A stretch of 64,000 bases of DNA from Eupeodes corollae (GCF_945859685.1 NC_079147.1:65316946-65380945), one strand, 5' to 3'; counted from the first letter of the stretch, positions 1 through 12,489 are shown. Program-made: numbers and translations. Notes: a model not told the origin generated them from the sequence alone.

Positions 1-460
1 GGAGTTTGTTATGTTTCATGCATACTTAATGGCATATGTACATATATACAAAAAGGACTCATTACACATAAAGGCACTATAGCTTAAGCTATACCAAATA
101 ACACATACCTACCCCCACATACCCTTATTTGTTTAACGAAGTGCTTTTTGAAATACTAAATTAAAACATAAAAAATTACAGCTAAGGGTCTTATCTTAAA
201 TTAGATTTAGTTTTTTCTTTTTTGTTCTAGATTGTGGATTGACTATAAAACAGCCTTAGTAAAGAGGTAACAATTTTTTGTGTTTCATTACGTCTTATAA
301 AAGTCACGTGTTATCTTCGAGAGTAGTATTTATGTAAATACAAACGAGCACTTTAGAATGTATTCAAAATTTTAAAGGTTCTTAGTTTTTTATTGACTTC
401 GAAACCGCGCCTTTAATCTCAAAATTAACTTAAACAATCGATTTTTGATACTTTTTCCAT
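1..460. other. AT-rich spacer, no gene seen
   Basis: Low-GC sequence with no open frame worth annotating and no recognised motif. It ends where the 3' side of the minus-strand family L retrotransposon relic begins. Confidence 0.5.
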
Positions 461-2700
461 TAAATACTGATAGCAGATATACTAGAGCCATTTGGTCACA
501 TTCCTAAGGCAAATAAGGTCTTTGATTTTCGCCTCGGAAAGTTCAGCAAGATCTTTGCCCTCCGAAACTTAACATTCTAGAACTGGCAGGGAATTTACAG
601 CTCCACAGCTACGGCAGTGAGTATTGTGAGAGATACCCAGCTTTGCTGGGTATATCCTGTCTGCGTAAAAGTTCGATAGAACGGTTTTTGTTATAGATAG
701 GCCATATCTTCCTGCATGTGGTACACTCCATTAAAATATTTCACCTGCAGTTCAGAAAAATTGAAAACATTTTGACCTTTATAGCTCCAAGAGGGATATT
801 TACCCTTTCTTCTAGTTGGCTATGAAGAGCCGATTATTGCCTCATCAACCCGTTTATTTCTATCAATTCCACTATGACCTGGACTCAAAGAATAATGACA
901 CGGAGGTTGATGTTGAGGCTAAATAGTTCACCCCAACATTTGTGGCTGAATTGATAGCCATAAAAGCAGTCTGGTTATCAGTGCAGGTAGCTGTGTTTAT
1001 AATTTAGTTTGAGTTTGATTTGAGTATTTTGCATGCTTTTTTGATTGATAGTAATTCCAGGTACCCTAAAAGACTGAGAGACATTTAAGGATTCAGAAAA
1101 GATTCCTGATCAAACTCCACACTCCGTTTTTGAACCATCAGTAAGGAAAATGGCGTTGAAGTGTTTTCTAACCATATCATCCTCTCGACCCTTTTTGGAG
1201 GGCAAGATGACTCTTAAATCTTTTCTGAGATTCAAGGCAAGGGTGCAGTATAGCCGGTGTTTGTCGCAGAAATATCTACTGGAATCAGTTCGATAGTGTT
1301 GAAATACCCATAGGGTCTGGAGAAATAACAGTTTGATTTATTAAGCCTTAGCACGATACTAAATATTTAGTATGTAGATGTCCTTGTAGACAGTGCAGAA
1401 TAACATTTAAGGCATCTGTTTGGCAGGATCGAAGGGGCCCTGTAGTTTCGATACTAGCAATTCTTTGAACCTTCCTTAGTGTTTTGATATTGCATTTATT
1501 GTTAAACGCAGGCACAAAATTATTTCGATTGAAGGCCTCACATTTACCAAAAGTTTTTCTACAGGCGTAAAAGGCAATGCAAGCTTTCTTAACCCGTTGT
1601 TGGATGTTTACTTTCCAGTTTAGTTTGAGATCTAGAATGACTTCTAAAAATTTCGCACTGAAGGATTATGACAGGATTTGACCAATCAGTCAGCGTAGGG
1701 TGAAGGTAGATATTTTAGTTTTGGTCGTGTAGAGCATTAGTTCAGTTCTCCTCTGTTAAACACCTAGTCTACTGATCGTGGCCCAGCTGCCATATCTTTA
1801 GAGCCATCTCCGTGATTTCGTTAATCATGATGATGAACTTTCCCGACACCAGTAAAACCAAATTGTCAGCATAAGTTTCCTTCTTCAAGCCACAACTTTT
1901 TAACTTTATGAGGAATTTATTCGTGTTTTCTACTTACATAATTCGGAGAGATTTTCTTACCTAACGTAGTTTGAATCTTTTTAGCACAGCCCAAAAATTA
2001 TTCATTCTTGAATAAAATTCTGTACCCCGAAGAGTAAGTAATTTGTGAATCGATTCAGTAAGGACTTCAAAGCACCTTCTACATCTAGGAAATTAGCAAG
2101 GTTACGCACTATCTCATGCAGGGCCGCCTCAGTAGATTTGTCTTTTACATATGCTTGCTGAGATTCTTCTAGCGCACATTCTGTGAGAATGTTCTGATAT
2201 GGGCATCTAGAATCCATTCCAGTATATTAAGCGCAAAAAAGGCCAAGCTAATTGGTCGAAAATTCTTCGGGTCTTCATGAACACGCCTAGCCACTTTCTG
2301 GTTTAACCAGTCTCCATGTCTCCGGTACATGTTTGAGAAAGAAACATCACTTGTAGATCGTCTCCAGCCATGGTACTGCTATTTCTTCAAATTGTTTAGC
2401 ATTACTGGTAGTGTGACATCTAAACCTTAAGGGAAGAGAAAGTATTAACAGCCCAGGAAATGCTTTCTCTTTAAATACCAAAACTAATTTGTTCCAGAAG
2501 AACTAGATAACTTTCTTGAAGTAGAAGTTCTCATAAAAATTTCATATTCAATTGGAGTAAGAATTACAAAATTCTTCAAAGTGCAGATCATTTGAGAAGT
2601 ATGTGACATATTCAATTCTTTGGGAAGTCTGAAGGAGTGATATACCTTCAAGTGGTGGTGTTGTTCACCTGAAACAAGAAAATGCTCATATATTTCTCTA
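460..2700 (-). mobile_element. Family L LINE relic: reverse transcriptase plus RNase H, LOA/I-type
   Basis: Minus-strand remains of a non-LTR retrotransposon. Reading right to left on the minus strand I see a reverse-transcriptase segment with QQAYVKDKSTEAALHEIV (about 2060-2160), a YADN box in place of YADD near 1860, a C-terminal RT region resembling those at 24.9 and 47.4 kb, an RNase H start (DGSKTECGV, near 1130), a TCTDNQTA segment equal to the usual FTDSQAA box (near 985), and the Cys-rich tail AKLGISHNTHCRSC (near 620). Stops and frameshifts interrupt every part, and the second catalytic Asp of the RT box has become Asn, so it is dead. Families with this RT plus RNase H order include LOA and I; the exact clade is inferred. 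The 3' end lies on the left at about 460; the 5' boundary near 2700 is approximate. Confidence 0.75.
2002..2217 (-). pseudogene. RT fingers fragment of the family L relic
   Basis: A 71-codon open stretch inside the family L relic. The central part contains QQAYVKDKSTEAALHEIV followed by NFLDVEGALKSL. In LINE reverse transcriptases the corresponding region reads roughly QHAY-x-G-x-STE-x-ALH, followed by the first catalytic-Asp motif FLDIEGAF. Here the motif-A Asp is kept as LDVEGA. The frame closes on both sides and the C-terminal part of the stretch is no longer RT-like, so this is a surviving window of a decayed gene and not an independent small protein. Confidence 0.65.
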
Positions 2701-4330
2701 CCGACACCAATTTTCCAAAATGAATAATTGGTCTAAGAAATCGGATTTTTTAGAAGCTTGGAAAAAGATGTTAGACCTTTTCTCTGTCTGCAAATAGGAA
2801 TACCTCTACCAACTACAGTTGAAACATTTCAATAACAATTTTTAATTTATTAACTCATAAACTTGCTTCCGAAGCTGACTTTATTATACAACTGTCGCTG
2901 CAACAGTGTGATTATAATTCCATTCATAACTTTGACCAAAGCCCTTTTTGGGTATAAAACTTCTATATACCTTCCTATCTACAGGTGCGACTTTCAGCAT
3001 GACAATTTTATTCAACAACACCTGCAATCCCTTGAAGATACATCCTATCTGTATGTTCATATTTTTTAATATGAAAACTTCATATGTAGAGAAACAAAAA
3101 CCATTTAACGAACAGTTATTTTATGAAATTGCCTCAAGTCTTAATATTCGTACCTATGTACCTCTTTACCTGGTCTATACACTATGATGCCAATCCAGTA
3201 GCTTTGTGCTGCTACACGTTGAGTTGGCCAAAAATTGCCAAAGTCCTTATCAATTAAATATTCAGTCCAAACTTTTCACCACCAACGTTTTTCTCATTCC
3301 ATAAAGTGCCGACGAGAAACGGCTTAAACTGTGTATAAAGGACCTTTCTCTGATGTAAAATGAATATAACCGAATACCAAATGTAAATAAACCTACGTTA
3401 CGTATGTCCTGACAACAATAACTTGGACTTTCAAATATGTGACTACTACACGACATAACGTTTAAATTATTTATATATATGTTACGTATATATTTTTGTT
3501 TTATAAACCACGTGTGGGGGTTGGTACGAAGGTACTTTATATATGCGGACCAAAATACCCATAAAGGACGAGACGAATATTTTACGTTGATTGTAATCCG
3601 GTTGTAAGTTACGGACTTCTTAATTGAGTTCGTGCACATGACCTGAATGCTCGATGTGAAATGAAGAATAGAATCAAAATGGTTTGGGTCTTATGGAGAA
3701 TAAAGGATGAATGATGAAGGGTGGAGGATGATGATGGTTTCCTCAATTTTATTGTTTGCCAAAAAAAGGACTCTTTCACTTTTCGCTTCCCTCTCTCTCT
3801 CTCTTTCGATTTCGTTGAAAATTTTATCAGTTCATTGTTTATGCATACCTTACAATAAATATACACACACAAACAATAATAACAAACATAAATAAAACAC
3901 AAGTTTAACTCAATCGATGACGATAAATGTAAAGTTTTATCAGTGAAAAAAGGACTTTTCAGTAACTTTATGTAAACCTACAGGAAGAAAGTTCAATAAT
4001 AATATTTTTGGGGAAAGATATCTGAATATGGTATGCCTTTGGATGGGCTTCATTCGGGGATTAAATGTTTTGTTTATTTTAATGTTTTCAAAAGAAATAA
4101 CTTCGATATTTTACGGTTATGACTTAAATGATAAGACATTTGGAAATTATGTCCTTTGATTTGATAATTTTTGATTGAATGGACTAATACCGTCATTTTT
4201 GTTAAGACTTCAAATAAAACTTTGCAAGGAGTTTCGATACAAAGAAAAAGATCCAAAATCTGAGATTAATCAATTTTTTAAAAATCCTAAGCTTTTTGGA
4301 TACATCGAGGTATTCAGATATTTAAGCATT
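2700..4330. other. AT-rich spacer with a short (TC)n run
   Basis: No recognisable gene. The longest open frames (for example 125 codons on the minus strand at 3262-3639) are AT-rich and motif-free and look like chance. A CTCTCTCTCT run lies at about 3790-3806 and an AC/AAC-rich patch at 3862-3885. Confidence 0.45.
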
Positions 4331-4332
4331 AG

Positions 4333-4580
4333 TGACCGTGGTATGATGGTTAGTCTGGTGGACATGTATGCCATGTCTTGGGTTCAAACAATGCCTTAGC
4401 CAACTAATGTTTTTTTTTCACGGCTAATTCTTTTCATAATAGTCGTTCGGGATGAGCTTAAAATTGTAGATCCCCTCAATCCCTGACAACATTGAATGCA
4501 CACAGGAATAGTTGAGAGTTGTAAGTCACTAGGCCTTACTTCTCAACGGACTGTTGCACCATATAATTTATTTTATTTAG
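4333..4580 (+). mobile_element. tRNA-headed SINE, copy 1 (internally shortened)
   Basis: Begins with GTGGTATGATGGTTAGT, the tRNA-like A-box region, then GGGTTCAAACAATGCC at the B-box position. The body is shortened after the head, where the segment containing GGTACTGCCTCTT is missing. The shared 3' block follows: GGTTGAGAGTTGTAAGTCACTAGG-like text and CTCAACGGACTGTTGC, ending in an ATTTATTTT-type tail. The same order of blocks recurs at 4.7, 23.6, 55.5 and 59.0 kb. The insertion has no clear target-site duplication by eye. Confidence 0.75.
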
Positions 4581-4697
4581 CTACAAAGAAGGAGCTTTTA
4601 CAAAGCACTCAAGTCTTATAAACATAGCTATAAGAGTAAGTATTATTCCATGCTACCTGGAACAGGAAGAGCTCTAAAAGGTTATGCTTTTTTAACG

Positions 4698-4710
4698 GCC
4701 TAGGTTGGAT
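4698..4710. repeat. Target-site duplication, left copy
   Basis: GCCTAGGTTGGAT, identical to 5019-5031 on the other side of SINE copy 2. Confidence 0.85.
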
Positions 4711-5018
4711 ACTATACTATACTATTGGGTGGCGCAACAGTCCGTTGTGAACCAGGGCCTAGTGACTTACAACTCTCAACCATTACTGTGTGCGAGTAAT
4801 GTTGTCAGGAATGGAGGGGACCTACAGTTTATATGCCGAATCCGAACGGCTAATTTTTGAGAAAGCACTTTTTTCATGACAAGATTTACTCTTGAAGGAT
4901 TTGTCAATTCCTCGCAAGAGGCAGTACCCGCGCATATTAAATTTTTTAAATTAAGGTGGCACAGGCAGGGATTGAACCCAAGACCCCTTGCATGACAGTC
5001 CAACACACTAACCATCAT
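4711..5018 (-). mobile_element. tRNA-headed SINE, copy 2, with 13-bp target-site duplication
   Basis: Full-length-looking minus-strand copy. Reading on the minus strand, the head is ACCATCATGCC in reverse complement at 5010-5020, then a B box GGTTCAATCCC (near 4975), then the common body and the CTCAACGGACTGTTGCGCCACCC-type end (about 4730). The 3' tail is a short ATAGT repeat (4711-4726 seen as ACTATACTATACTATT on the plus strand). The 13-bp sequence GCCTAGGTTGGAT flanks it exactly at 4698-4710 and 5019-5031, as expected for LINE-mediated insertion. The first two bases of the right copy overlap the SINE tip, so the boundary is uncertain by 2 bp. Confidence 0.88.
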
Positions 5019-5031
5019 GCCTAGGTTGGAT
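5019..5031. repeat. Target-site duplication, right copy
   Basis: GCCTAGGTTGGAT, identical to 4698-4710. The initial GC may instead belong to the SINE end. Confidence 0.85.
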
Positions 5032-7525
5032 GGCTAAGAAAAAACCCACTGTTGTTGTAGTCCTATCAACTTTTTTGATAAGCTACTTTTAGACCTATTA
5101 TACGTTATTACTAAGCTTTGAAGCAATTTAAACCTGGGCCATGTTTCAATAAACCAATAAATTGTAAACTTTAAACAACATACTTCTTATATAATAACAA
5201 GGATTTGGTAAATGTAACTAAAGAAACAAAGCTGAGGGCAATTGGGTATCTAAAAAAAGAACCTCTTGTTCGATTGATTATAACATATCTCACGACTTTT
5301 AACAACGCATTCATTATTTTAAAGATCTTGGATTTCTATTTAATTCTAATCCTGATTTCACCGATCCTATTTAATCGATAGTTAGTAATGAGTTAGTAAT
5401 GTCAACTCTTTTTTAGGATTTAGTAAGAGCTAATCTCGCTCTATATAGATAGTACTTTGATCCTTGTGCATCTTAAGTATGCATTTTCTTGAAAAATCAT
5501 AAGAGTGAGTCTCGAGATACATGGTGGAAATGGCTGTACTCATAACGGATAAAGTTTCTATTGAAACAGTTACAACTATTTCAAATTAAGCTTAAAAGAA
5601 TAGTGAAATAGCAGCAAAGGATATGAATGTTTATATCAAGTTAAACAAATAGAAACCCCACTTTTTTAACTCTTCATAATGTCAAACGCGATTTAAATAA
5701 GGTTTTTGATTATTTCTGTTCTCTCTACAAATCACAACCCTTCTAAAAGTCCTTATCCTTTAATTTGACGAAATAAACAGATTTAAGAAAATATTGTCAG
5801 AATATCTTGAGAAAAAATGTATCTCAGGTTTCAAACAAACGCTACACATCCAAAATTGTTTCCCTATATGAAAAATAAAATACAAGGGTAACCGATAAAA
5901 TAATATATTATACCCATTGATGCTTTTGCCTTCCCTATCAGCTCACGCTCCCTTATAAATTAACGGGAGTACATACTAGAAAATTCTAAGAAAAACTTTG
6001 ATAAAGATAAAAGCATCATCATGAAGACGATACAAATCTATTCAACCCTTATTTTGTTTCAAGTTCCATCTCATATTGTGTCTGTGATGGAAATGGCAGG
6101 ATCTAAGATGATGATACGAACGAGTGTGGTGTAGTGTACCTATCGCTTTCCTTGAAAGGACATAAAAAGATTTAAACTCAAACATTTTGCAACAATTTGA
6201 GTTTGGTTTTCCAGGATTTTTTCACAATAATACAAATAAAAAACAGACATCCTTGTTGTCTTTGAAAACAAACACAACTAGGAGTACGAGCGACAAGGAC
6301 TAGAGAACACATAACAAAAGCAAATAAAAATAAAGTGATTCATCCAACTATAACAGAGTATTCACGTATGTTTGTTTGTGAATTGTAAGTACAATTTACG
6401 CGAATCCTTTCAGTCTCTTTAAGAGGACACAATTTTTTGTTTTGTTTTGTTTCATATCATCGCTTTACTGTGATCATTACAAAGTATCCATTTGTTTTTG
6501 TTTGCTTACTGCTATTTATTATATGGTTCATAACAGTACAATGTATTTATTTTGAAGAAAACAAAAAACATAGATTTTCTTTTCACTTAAACCATCAGAT
6601 GAGATCCTATTGAAGAAAAAATCCTTTTTTAAAAGAGATTCTTCTTTCTGTGTGTGAAACATTTTGGGGGTTTTGTCGTTTCTTTTGATGCTAAGGACCT
6701 TTTGTGTTCATTTTCCACAACAACTAAAATAACACAAACAAAAAATTAGAACTGTTTTTGTTGAAAAATTGTCTTTGAGAGAAACAATGAAGAAACTAAT
6801 TACAAAAAAGCATATACTAGTGTGTAGCTCCGACTTCGTGAAAAAGTTCATACGTTAAAAGCTGAACTCTGAAAGTCTGAAACTTAACTAACCTTATTCT
6901 TTTGTTTTGAGATGCTGCTAACTCATTTATGACAAAATTCACCAGATAGATGAAAATTGATTATTTTACAACGATGTTTTAGAACTAATTCATTAGCTAT
7001 ACATAATTCATCTCTAACATTCGTTTATTAAGCGGGTATTTCAACAGGAGTTACCTTAGCATACATCTAGCATTTATCATATCAGCTGTCATTTTGTGAA
7101 ATTAACAAAGATGTAAAAAGCATTTGAAAATAATAAATGTACTATTGAAATGGGTGTTACGTTCGCCCACACGATTACCCCATTTTACAACCACAATCTA
7201 CTGGCATCAAAATTAGAGGTTTGGTAGATTTATTTGAGCAATGTGAACTGAAATTCAGAGAAAATTCACTATTTTGCAGTTAATTCTTGGGTGATTTTGT
7301 TTCTCTGACAATAACGTAACCCCCCCCCCCCCCCCAAGCCATCAGCTTTGACGATGGGTTGACGTTTTCTTACTTCTTTTATGATGAATGGAGTAGAATG
7401 TAGTTTAAACACAGTTCTCGCTGCGTTGATAATTCATTAATATTCACGATGTCAACCTTCCTTAAATATTTTCTTGAAGGCGCAGTTCTATTCGTTGGCC
7501 ATTTTTAATTTTTCTTCATGACTTT
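5032..7525. other. AT-rich spacer with a poly-C tract
   Basis: About 2.5 kb without a recognisable gene or element. The one clear feature is an uninterrupted run of 16 C at 7320-7335. Confidence 0.5.
7320..7335 (+). repeat. Poly-C homopolymer, 16 nt
   Basis: Uninterrupted C run in otherwise AT-rich DNA. The length is prone to sequencing and assembly error. Confidence 0.9.
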
Positions 7526-7529
7526 TGGC

Positions 7530-8400
7530 ATATACCAGAGTTTTTTGCAAGACTTCTAAACATCATAACTTTGACAACAGTTACGGAAAAATAGGTATGA
7601 TAAAATGGCTCCGGGTAGGGATTTTCGTTATGAAGGCTAGAATATCAAAATATAAACATTGGGAATGTAACTGGCTTATTCGACAGCGGTGGTGTTCAAG
7701 GGATGTAAATGTTTCGGTTATAGTTCTATCGCTTATAATTTTCAAAGATCTATTTTGGATCCTATCTAAAGAGTTAAAATTGTTTTAGGGGACCTGCGAA
7801 AATATCTGAGTTATGTTTAAGTTTTGTCCAATTGAAGTTCTTGTAAATTTGACCAAATCAGAATTTATTGCACCATTGCAGAAATCCTAAGCATCTAGCA
7901 GCGTTTTGAACTGTGATATACATGCCGAGTATTGAAAGTTGATAAGATTGCTGGATACAATTGCCGCTCGTGGATAAAGGCATCCGAGTGGGTTACGCTT
8001 TGATGACAGGAGACAGCATTGAGATTTTGAAGCATTTAATTCTACACGGTTCTTCATTAACAATTGAAAAATGTTGTCGAGATCCACTTCCGAAGAATAA
8101 GGATTTAAATCTAGAAACAAATATGAAAAGCTGACGGTACTGTCATCAGCGAACAGAGTAATGAGAAAACGAGTGGGAAACAAAACGGAGCCTTGTGGAA
8201 CACCAGTATTTATTTTATGAGTTTAAGATTTGAAAACGGAGCCCTGTGGAACACCAATATTTATTTTATGAATTTAAGATTTAAAATCATTTAATACCAC
8301 GTTGAACGGTTCGAAAGATAGTTTCTAATAAGAAGAAGAAGAAATTCATCGATACAAAAAGAACGAATTTTCGGTAAGAAAGCTTCTTGACAGATTCTAT
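7530..8400 (-). mobile_element. Family A LINE relic, copy A1 (jockey/CR1-type RT)
   Basis: Minus-strand fragment of a non-LTR reverse transcriptase. Visible from the 5' side (right) are the SNRSTWY segment (near 8295), the LFADDSTVSFSYLF box with both catalytic Asp intact (about 8120-8160), NRVELNASKSQCCLL (about 8020-8060), and toward the left weaker matches to the thumb and C-terminal part seen in copy A3. It is broken by frameshifts, lacks the segment between the PQGS region and the ADD box, and carries a 51-bp tandem duplication. Its right edge abuts the poly-A end of copy A2 at about 8401, so A2 either inserted into it or beside it. Confidence 0.75.
8182..8283. repeat. 51-bp tandem duplication within copy A1
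   Basis: AAAACGGAGCC(T/C)TGTGGAACACCA...TTTATTTTATGA(G/A)TTTAAGATTTG occurs twice with a period of 51 bp (starts at 8182 and 8233). The segment codes for the region around the PQGS motif. The period is a multiple of three. Confidence 0.85.
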
Positions 8401-8730
8401 TTTTTTTTATTGTACGCGCACTCAAGGGAATATGAATACCCTTATAATGATTATACACAGTGCGAGTAATTAGGAAGGGAGGATAGGATTTGATAGGAGA
8501 TACCAAAGCACATTGGTTTTGAATGCCTGCACATTGTAATGAGTGGGAAATGTTGAGTCTGGTAAAGCATTCCACATTCGTGTAGTGCGCCTAAAAAAAG
8601 AATCTCTGTACTTTGCAATACGACCGAAATTGGGCTCAAGGGTAAACTGATGGGCATTCCTAAAAGAGCGAGTGTTACGGTTGAATTGTTTAAGGGGAGG
8701 AATGCAACTGGCTATTACATTAGAGCATGG

Positions 8731-8755
8731 CTTACCTTACCTTACCTTACCTTAC
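8731..8755 (+). repeat. (CTTAC)5 microsatellite
   Basis: Five perfect CTTAC units inside family A copy A2, at a place where copy A3 has unrelated sequence. It is a local expansion. Confidence 0.9.
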
Positions 8756-8892
8756 GACGTTGCTCAAGAGATGATAAAGTTTCAGTTTGACAACGGTCAC
8801 CTATCATTTTTGGAGCTCACTTTTGAATTCTGTCCAACAGACTCAAGTGGGTTGTAGGGGCACCTGCCCAAATATGGGCCCCAAAAATATGA

Positions 8893-9444
8893 CTACCCAA
8901 TTTTTGGACGAATATAGGCTTTATAAATTATAGCCAGATCAGAAGGGTTAAACAACTTTTTGCATCGTCGGATAAAACATAAATACTTCGCAGAATTTTT
9001 GGCGATTTCAAAAATGTGATCACTCCACAACAAGTGGTTTGTAATGCACATACCTAGGAGTGATAGCTGTTCAGTCTTCTCGATGCAAGTACCACTCATG
9101 GATAGTGGCATTGGTTGAGGGTTACGCTTTTTCGACAGTAGACAATATTGAGTTTTCGAAGCATTAAATTCTATACGGTTTTTGATTCCCCATTGAACAA
9201 TGCTGACAAGATCAGAATTTAATGAGCTTATCATACGCTGCCGTTGGTAGTGTACATCCGAAGAACAAGGATGAGAATCTGAAAACGAATATGAAATGCT
9301 GAGGGTCCTGTTATCCTCAAAACAATTTAGTGGGTAAGAAGTTTCAGACAAAAGATTATTTATAAAAATGAGGAAGAGCGTCGGAGACAAAACGGAGCCC
9401 TGGGGCACACCAGCGTTTTCTGTGAGTATCAGATTTGAACCCAT
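8893..9444 (-). pseudogene. Reverse transcriptase palm/thumb of family A copy A2
   Basis: An open 183-codon stretch, the best preserved RT piece of family A. Near the start is NAGVPQGSVLSPTLFLIFIN, the motif B region of non-LTR reverse transcriptases. The motif C box, FADDSTLS in copy A3, here reads FEDNRTLS, so the second catalytic Asp is lost and the enzyme would be inactive. Then come IVQWGIKNRIEFNASKTQ, the LGMCITNHLLWSDHI region (motif E), and SDLAIIYKAYIRPK before the frame closes. Upstream fingers and downstream C-terminal sequence continue in other frames. The jockey/CR1 assignment is from general resemblance. Confidence 0.85.
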
Positions 9445-10090
9445 CCAATACTACTTGAATTGAACGATCCGAAAAGTAATTTCTAACCCAAAGAAGAAGG
9501 GATTCATCAATACCAAATGCACACATTTTTGATAGGAGAGCTTGATGCCAAACTCTATCAAATGCTTTTGATTTATCAAGTGCAATAATTTTACTTTCTC
9601 AGAAACGGCTCCCCTGTTCGATGAGATAAGGCATGAGGTCACCTATGGACCTATTGCTACGAAAGCCGCACTGCCCGTCATTAGCAAGCTTTTGTTCTTC
9701 GAGATATTTTTTAAGCTGATATTTGATCAGCGTTTCCATGTCATCTCAGAAGGGATGTGCGAGCTATTGGACGATAATTAGAGGAAGAGTATGATTCGGC
9801 CTTTTTAGGAACAAACTGGACAAATGGTGTTTGTAGGGTAGAAAGATGTAAAAGCTTTTGCAATAGATTTGCCAGCGTTGAAGAACACCTCTCAAAACAA
9901 TAGCGGGGATACCATCCGGGACAGCGGAATTGTATATGTTAAGGTTTTGCAGTGCCCCAGCAACTGTACAAGCGCGAAAGAAAATTTGTCCCATTCAATC
10001 GTGTACACTCTCGGGAACAGTAGTACTCATGAAACTTTTTGGTAGGGTCAAATCAACAGCAAACTGTGCTGCAAGCGAATTGGCCTGATT

Positions 10091-12485
10091 TATGTTCATT
10101 TATTAATTAATTGTTGAAATCAAAATATTGATTCAAATTATGTAACAACAAAGAAGCTGGGATGGGACCACTACCAAAAGTTTTGCATATATGACGTTAA
10201 ACATTTAGAAACGTTAAACATATTCAAGAACAATGCAATCAAAACATGAAGTTTAAGTTCTTCCTAAATATTTAGAAATAAGTCCTTAAATTATTTAAAC
10301 AATACTGACAGTTGGAACTTTGAAAAATACTTTACAAATTGTTAACAACAATACTTTGTTTAAGATGGAATAAGGTATACTTGGTATCAGTTTTTTACAA
10401 CAAATACTTCGAGGTTGAGTTCGTTTTGATATTAAAATATTATTGATTCATTAGTGAGACATTAGAATTCAATTAAATTTCTCGATTTGTTCAAATTGAA
10501 ATCGTAAGCAAAAGCACAAACTTTGTTTTCTTCGAAGTTCTTTTTGGTTTGTTTGCTGCTACTACCTTGGTTTACTTTTGAGATATCGGTTACGAACAAA
10601 TATTTGACGAAGGTACCAACTTCTGTCGAGTATCAAAGTATTTTTTGTTTATAACTTCGTGACAATTTCAACAAATTTCTTCAAATACCGAAAATAAATT
10701 ATTTTTCGGCTGTGAGTCCATGTGAAAAAATTATGAACATCCTAATTTAAAGATCATGACTGTTATCTGTAAGACTATTCAATTTATTGCTTTACTTAAA
10801 CAAATAAATTTCACCACCTTTTCCAATTTTTCACAAACTTAGGAGGAGTTCTTATTCAGTTCGGTTTTACCAAGATTATTATTTTTAGAATTATCTAACA
10901 TCAGATATTCTGCCAGGATATTTCCCAAGGCAAGCATAATTAGCCGAGAAAAATCATCCATCATTTTCTGTCTCGACGTGGATTAATGTTACTTGAAAAT
11001 GTGCTAAGATCGTCTCAGCCAATTTTGATGAAAAAGCTACGTTTGTTTAATATGTTTAAATTGTAATGAAACAAAAGCCAACAGTTAAAACAAATAAGTG
11101 GGTTAGCCAAAAATCAAATTTTCAAGTGATAGGTCCTTTGAATGCACACAGGTATCCCATTTTCAGCTCCCAACAATTATTATAAGAGTCCATTATCTTG
11201 GCTTCCTGAACCAAATAATAATAATAATAGAAACTGGTGCAAAATTGTGGCATGCGGATGCACACCGTGTTTCTAGGTAAGGTGTATCCGTTTTTTGCTC
11301 GTTTAAAACCATACAAATGTAGGAGAAACCATATTTTATAGTTTACATTCTTGTTTATGATGCAAACACCCACAAAAAAGTGTAAAATTTGACAGAAGCA
11401 AATAGAAACAACACACACACAAAAAAAATTGAAAAAAAAACCCTAAACGCTTTTCGAGATTGGGTTTATCCATGCCAAGGATATTTTTATGGTTTGTAAT
11501 GATATGAAAAGTTTTTTTACGATGATATGGTTGTTGTACATTTACACACACATACAAACTCGTATAACATAGATATAGACTAGAGGAAGTCTTTTTAGTG
11601 TTTGGTTTTGAAAGGATTTAGATATCTAGGTACTATACGAATGAACACTTCATATTTGTATTACCTAGAAAAATGTGAATTGGCTAGAAACGGAATTTTT
11701 GTGATGCAAAAGTGTGTAAATAGAACTTCGGTCTTGTGTGTATACATTTGAAGTGTAGCAGTGAAACGTTTACATATATATATTTGTTTTGTTTAGATAT
11801 GAAATACAAAACTATGATATTTTGAATGTATGGTTTATATACAAATTTTCAATGAATGACTGACTGAGTGGATAGAAGTTTATGAATGTAAAATGTTGAG
11901 ATTTTTGTTCAATTTGAAAAACTAACTTATTCCTTCACCTACATACAACTACATAGATATATACAGATACCTTCCTCATGAACAAATAGAACTTTTAATT
12001 GTTTTCCACCAAAAATACGTGCATGGGAATATTAAATTTTAAAATCCAGGTAAAATAAAACAAATCTCAAAACATAATGGATAGGTTTTTTATGGGTCAG
12101 GAAACTTGTGTTGTTTTGTGGAATATTATACAAATAAACTTCATTAGTAAATTGAAATACTAGGAAAACGTTGATTGGTTATATTTAATTAAAGTAGATA
12201 TGTGCTAATGAATAGACTAAACACTTATTTAAAGTAACAACAATAAAATAAGTCGAAATAGTAATCATAGCCATTTTGTAAATTTAAAGAAAAGTAATTA
12301 AAACTACATTTAAATTGGAAGAGCAAGATCTACTTTGCAAAGTTGTTTTGAATTGTTTTATTTGTTGAAGCTTTAAAAGATTCAAAAAATACAATTTACA
12401 AGCTAACTTTTTCATACCTCTTCACTATTCAAAGGCATTTACAGCCATCGATATCTTACGAGTAAGTCAAAATCCTTAATCGACC
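10091..12485. other. AT-rich spacer, no gene seen
   Basis: About 2.4 kb of low-complexity AT-rich DNA with an AAT run near 11217-11230 and an ACACAC patch near 11411-11420. The open frames here (up to 98 codons) have no recognisable motif. Confidence 0.5.
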
Positions 12486-12489
12486 CAAA

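Larger units (their letters stand above)
8402..10090 (-). mobile_element. Family A LINE relic, copy A2, 3' end with A-tail
   Basis: The longest minus-strand family A copy. The 3' end is on the left: an A/T tract at about 8400-8412 (poly-A read on the minus strand) precedes GTGCGCGT-type sequence shared with copies A3 and A4. Going right it contains the C-terminal domain, the RT palm (8893-9444) and, further right, fingers motifs including SDRSIQVV- and FLDLSKAF-like text and a degraded PDGIPAIVLR segment (near 9915). No RNase H is present. Frameshifts break it at several points and it fades at about 10,090. No endonuclease domain is visible, so it is 5'-truncated. Confidence 0.8.

Noticed and set aside
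3262..3639. 125-codon minus-strand frame in spacer DNA
   Set aside because: No motif, Tyr/Ile/Ser-rich composition typical of AT-rich chance frames, and no supporting context.
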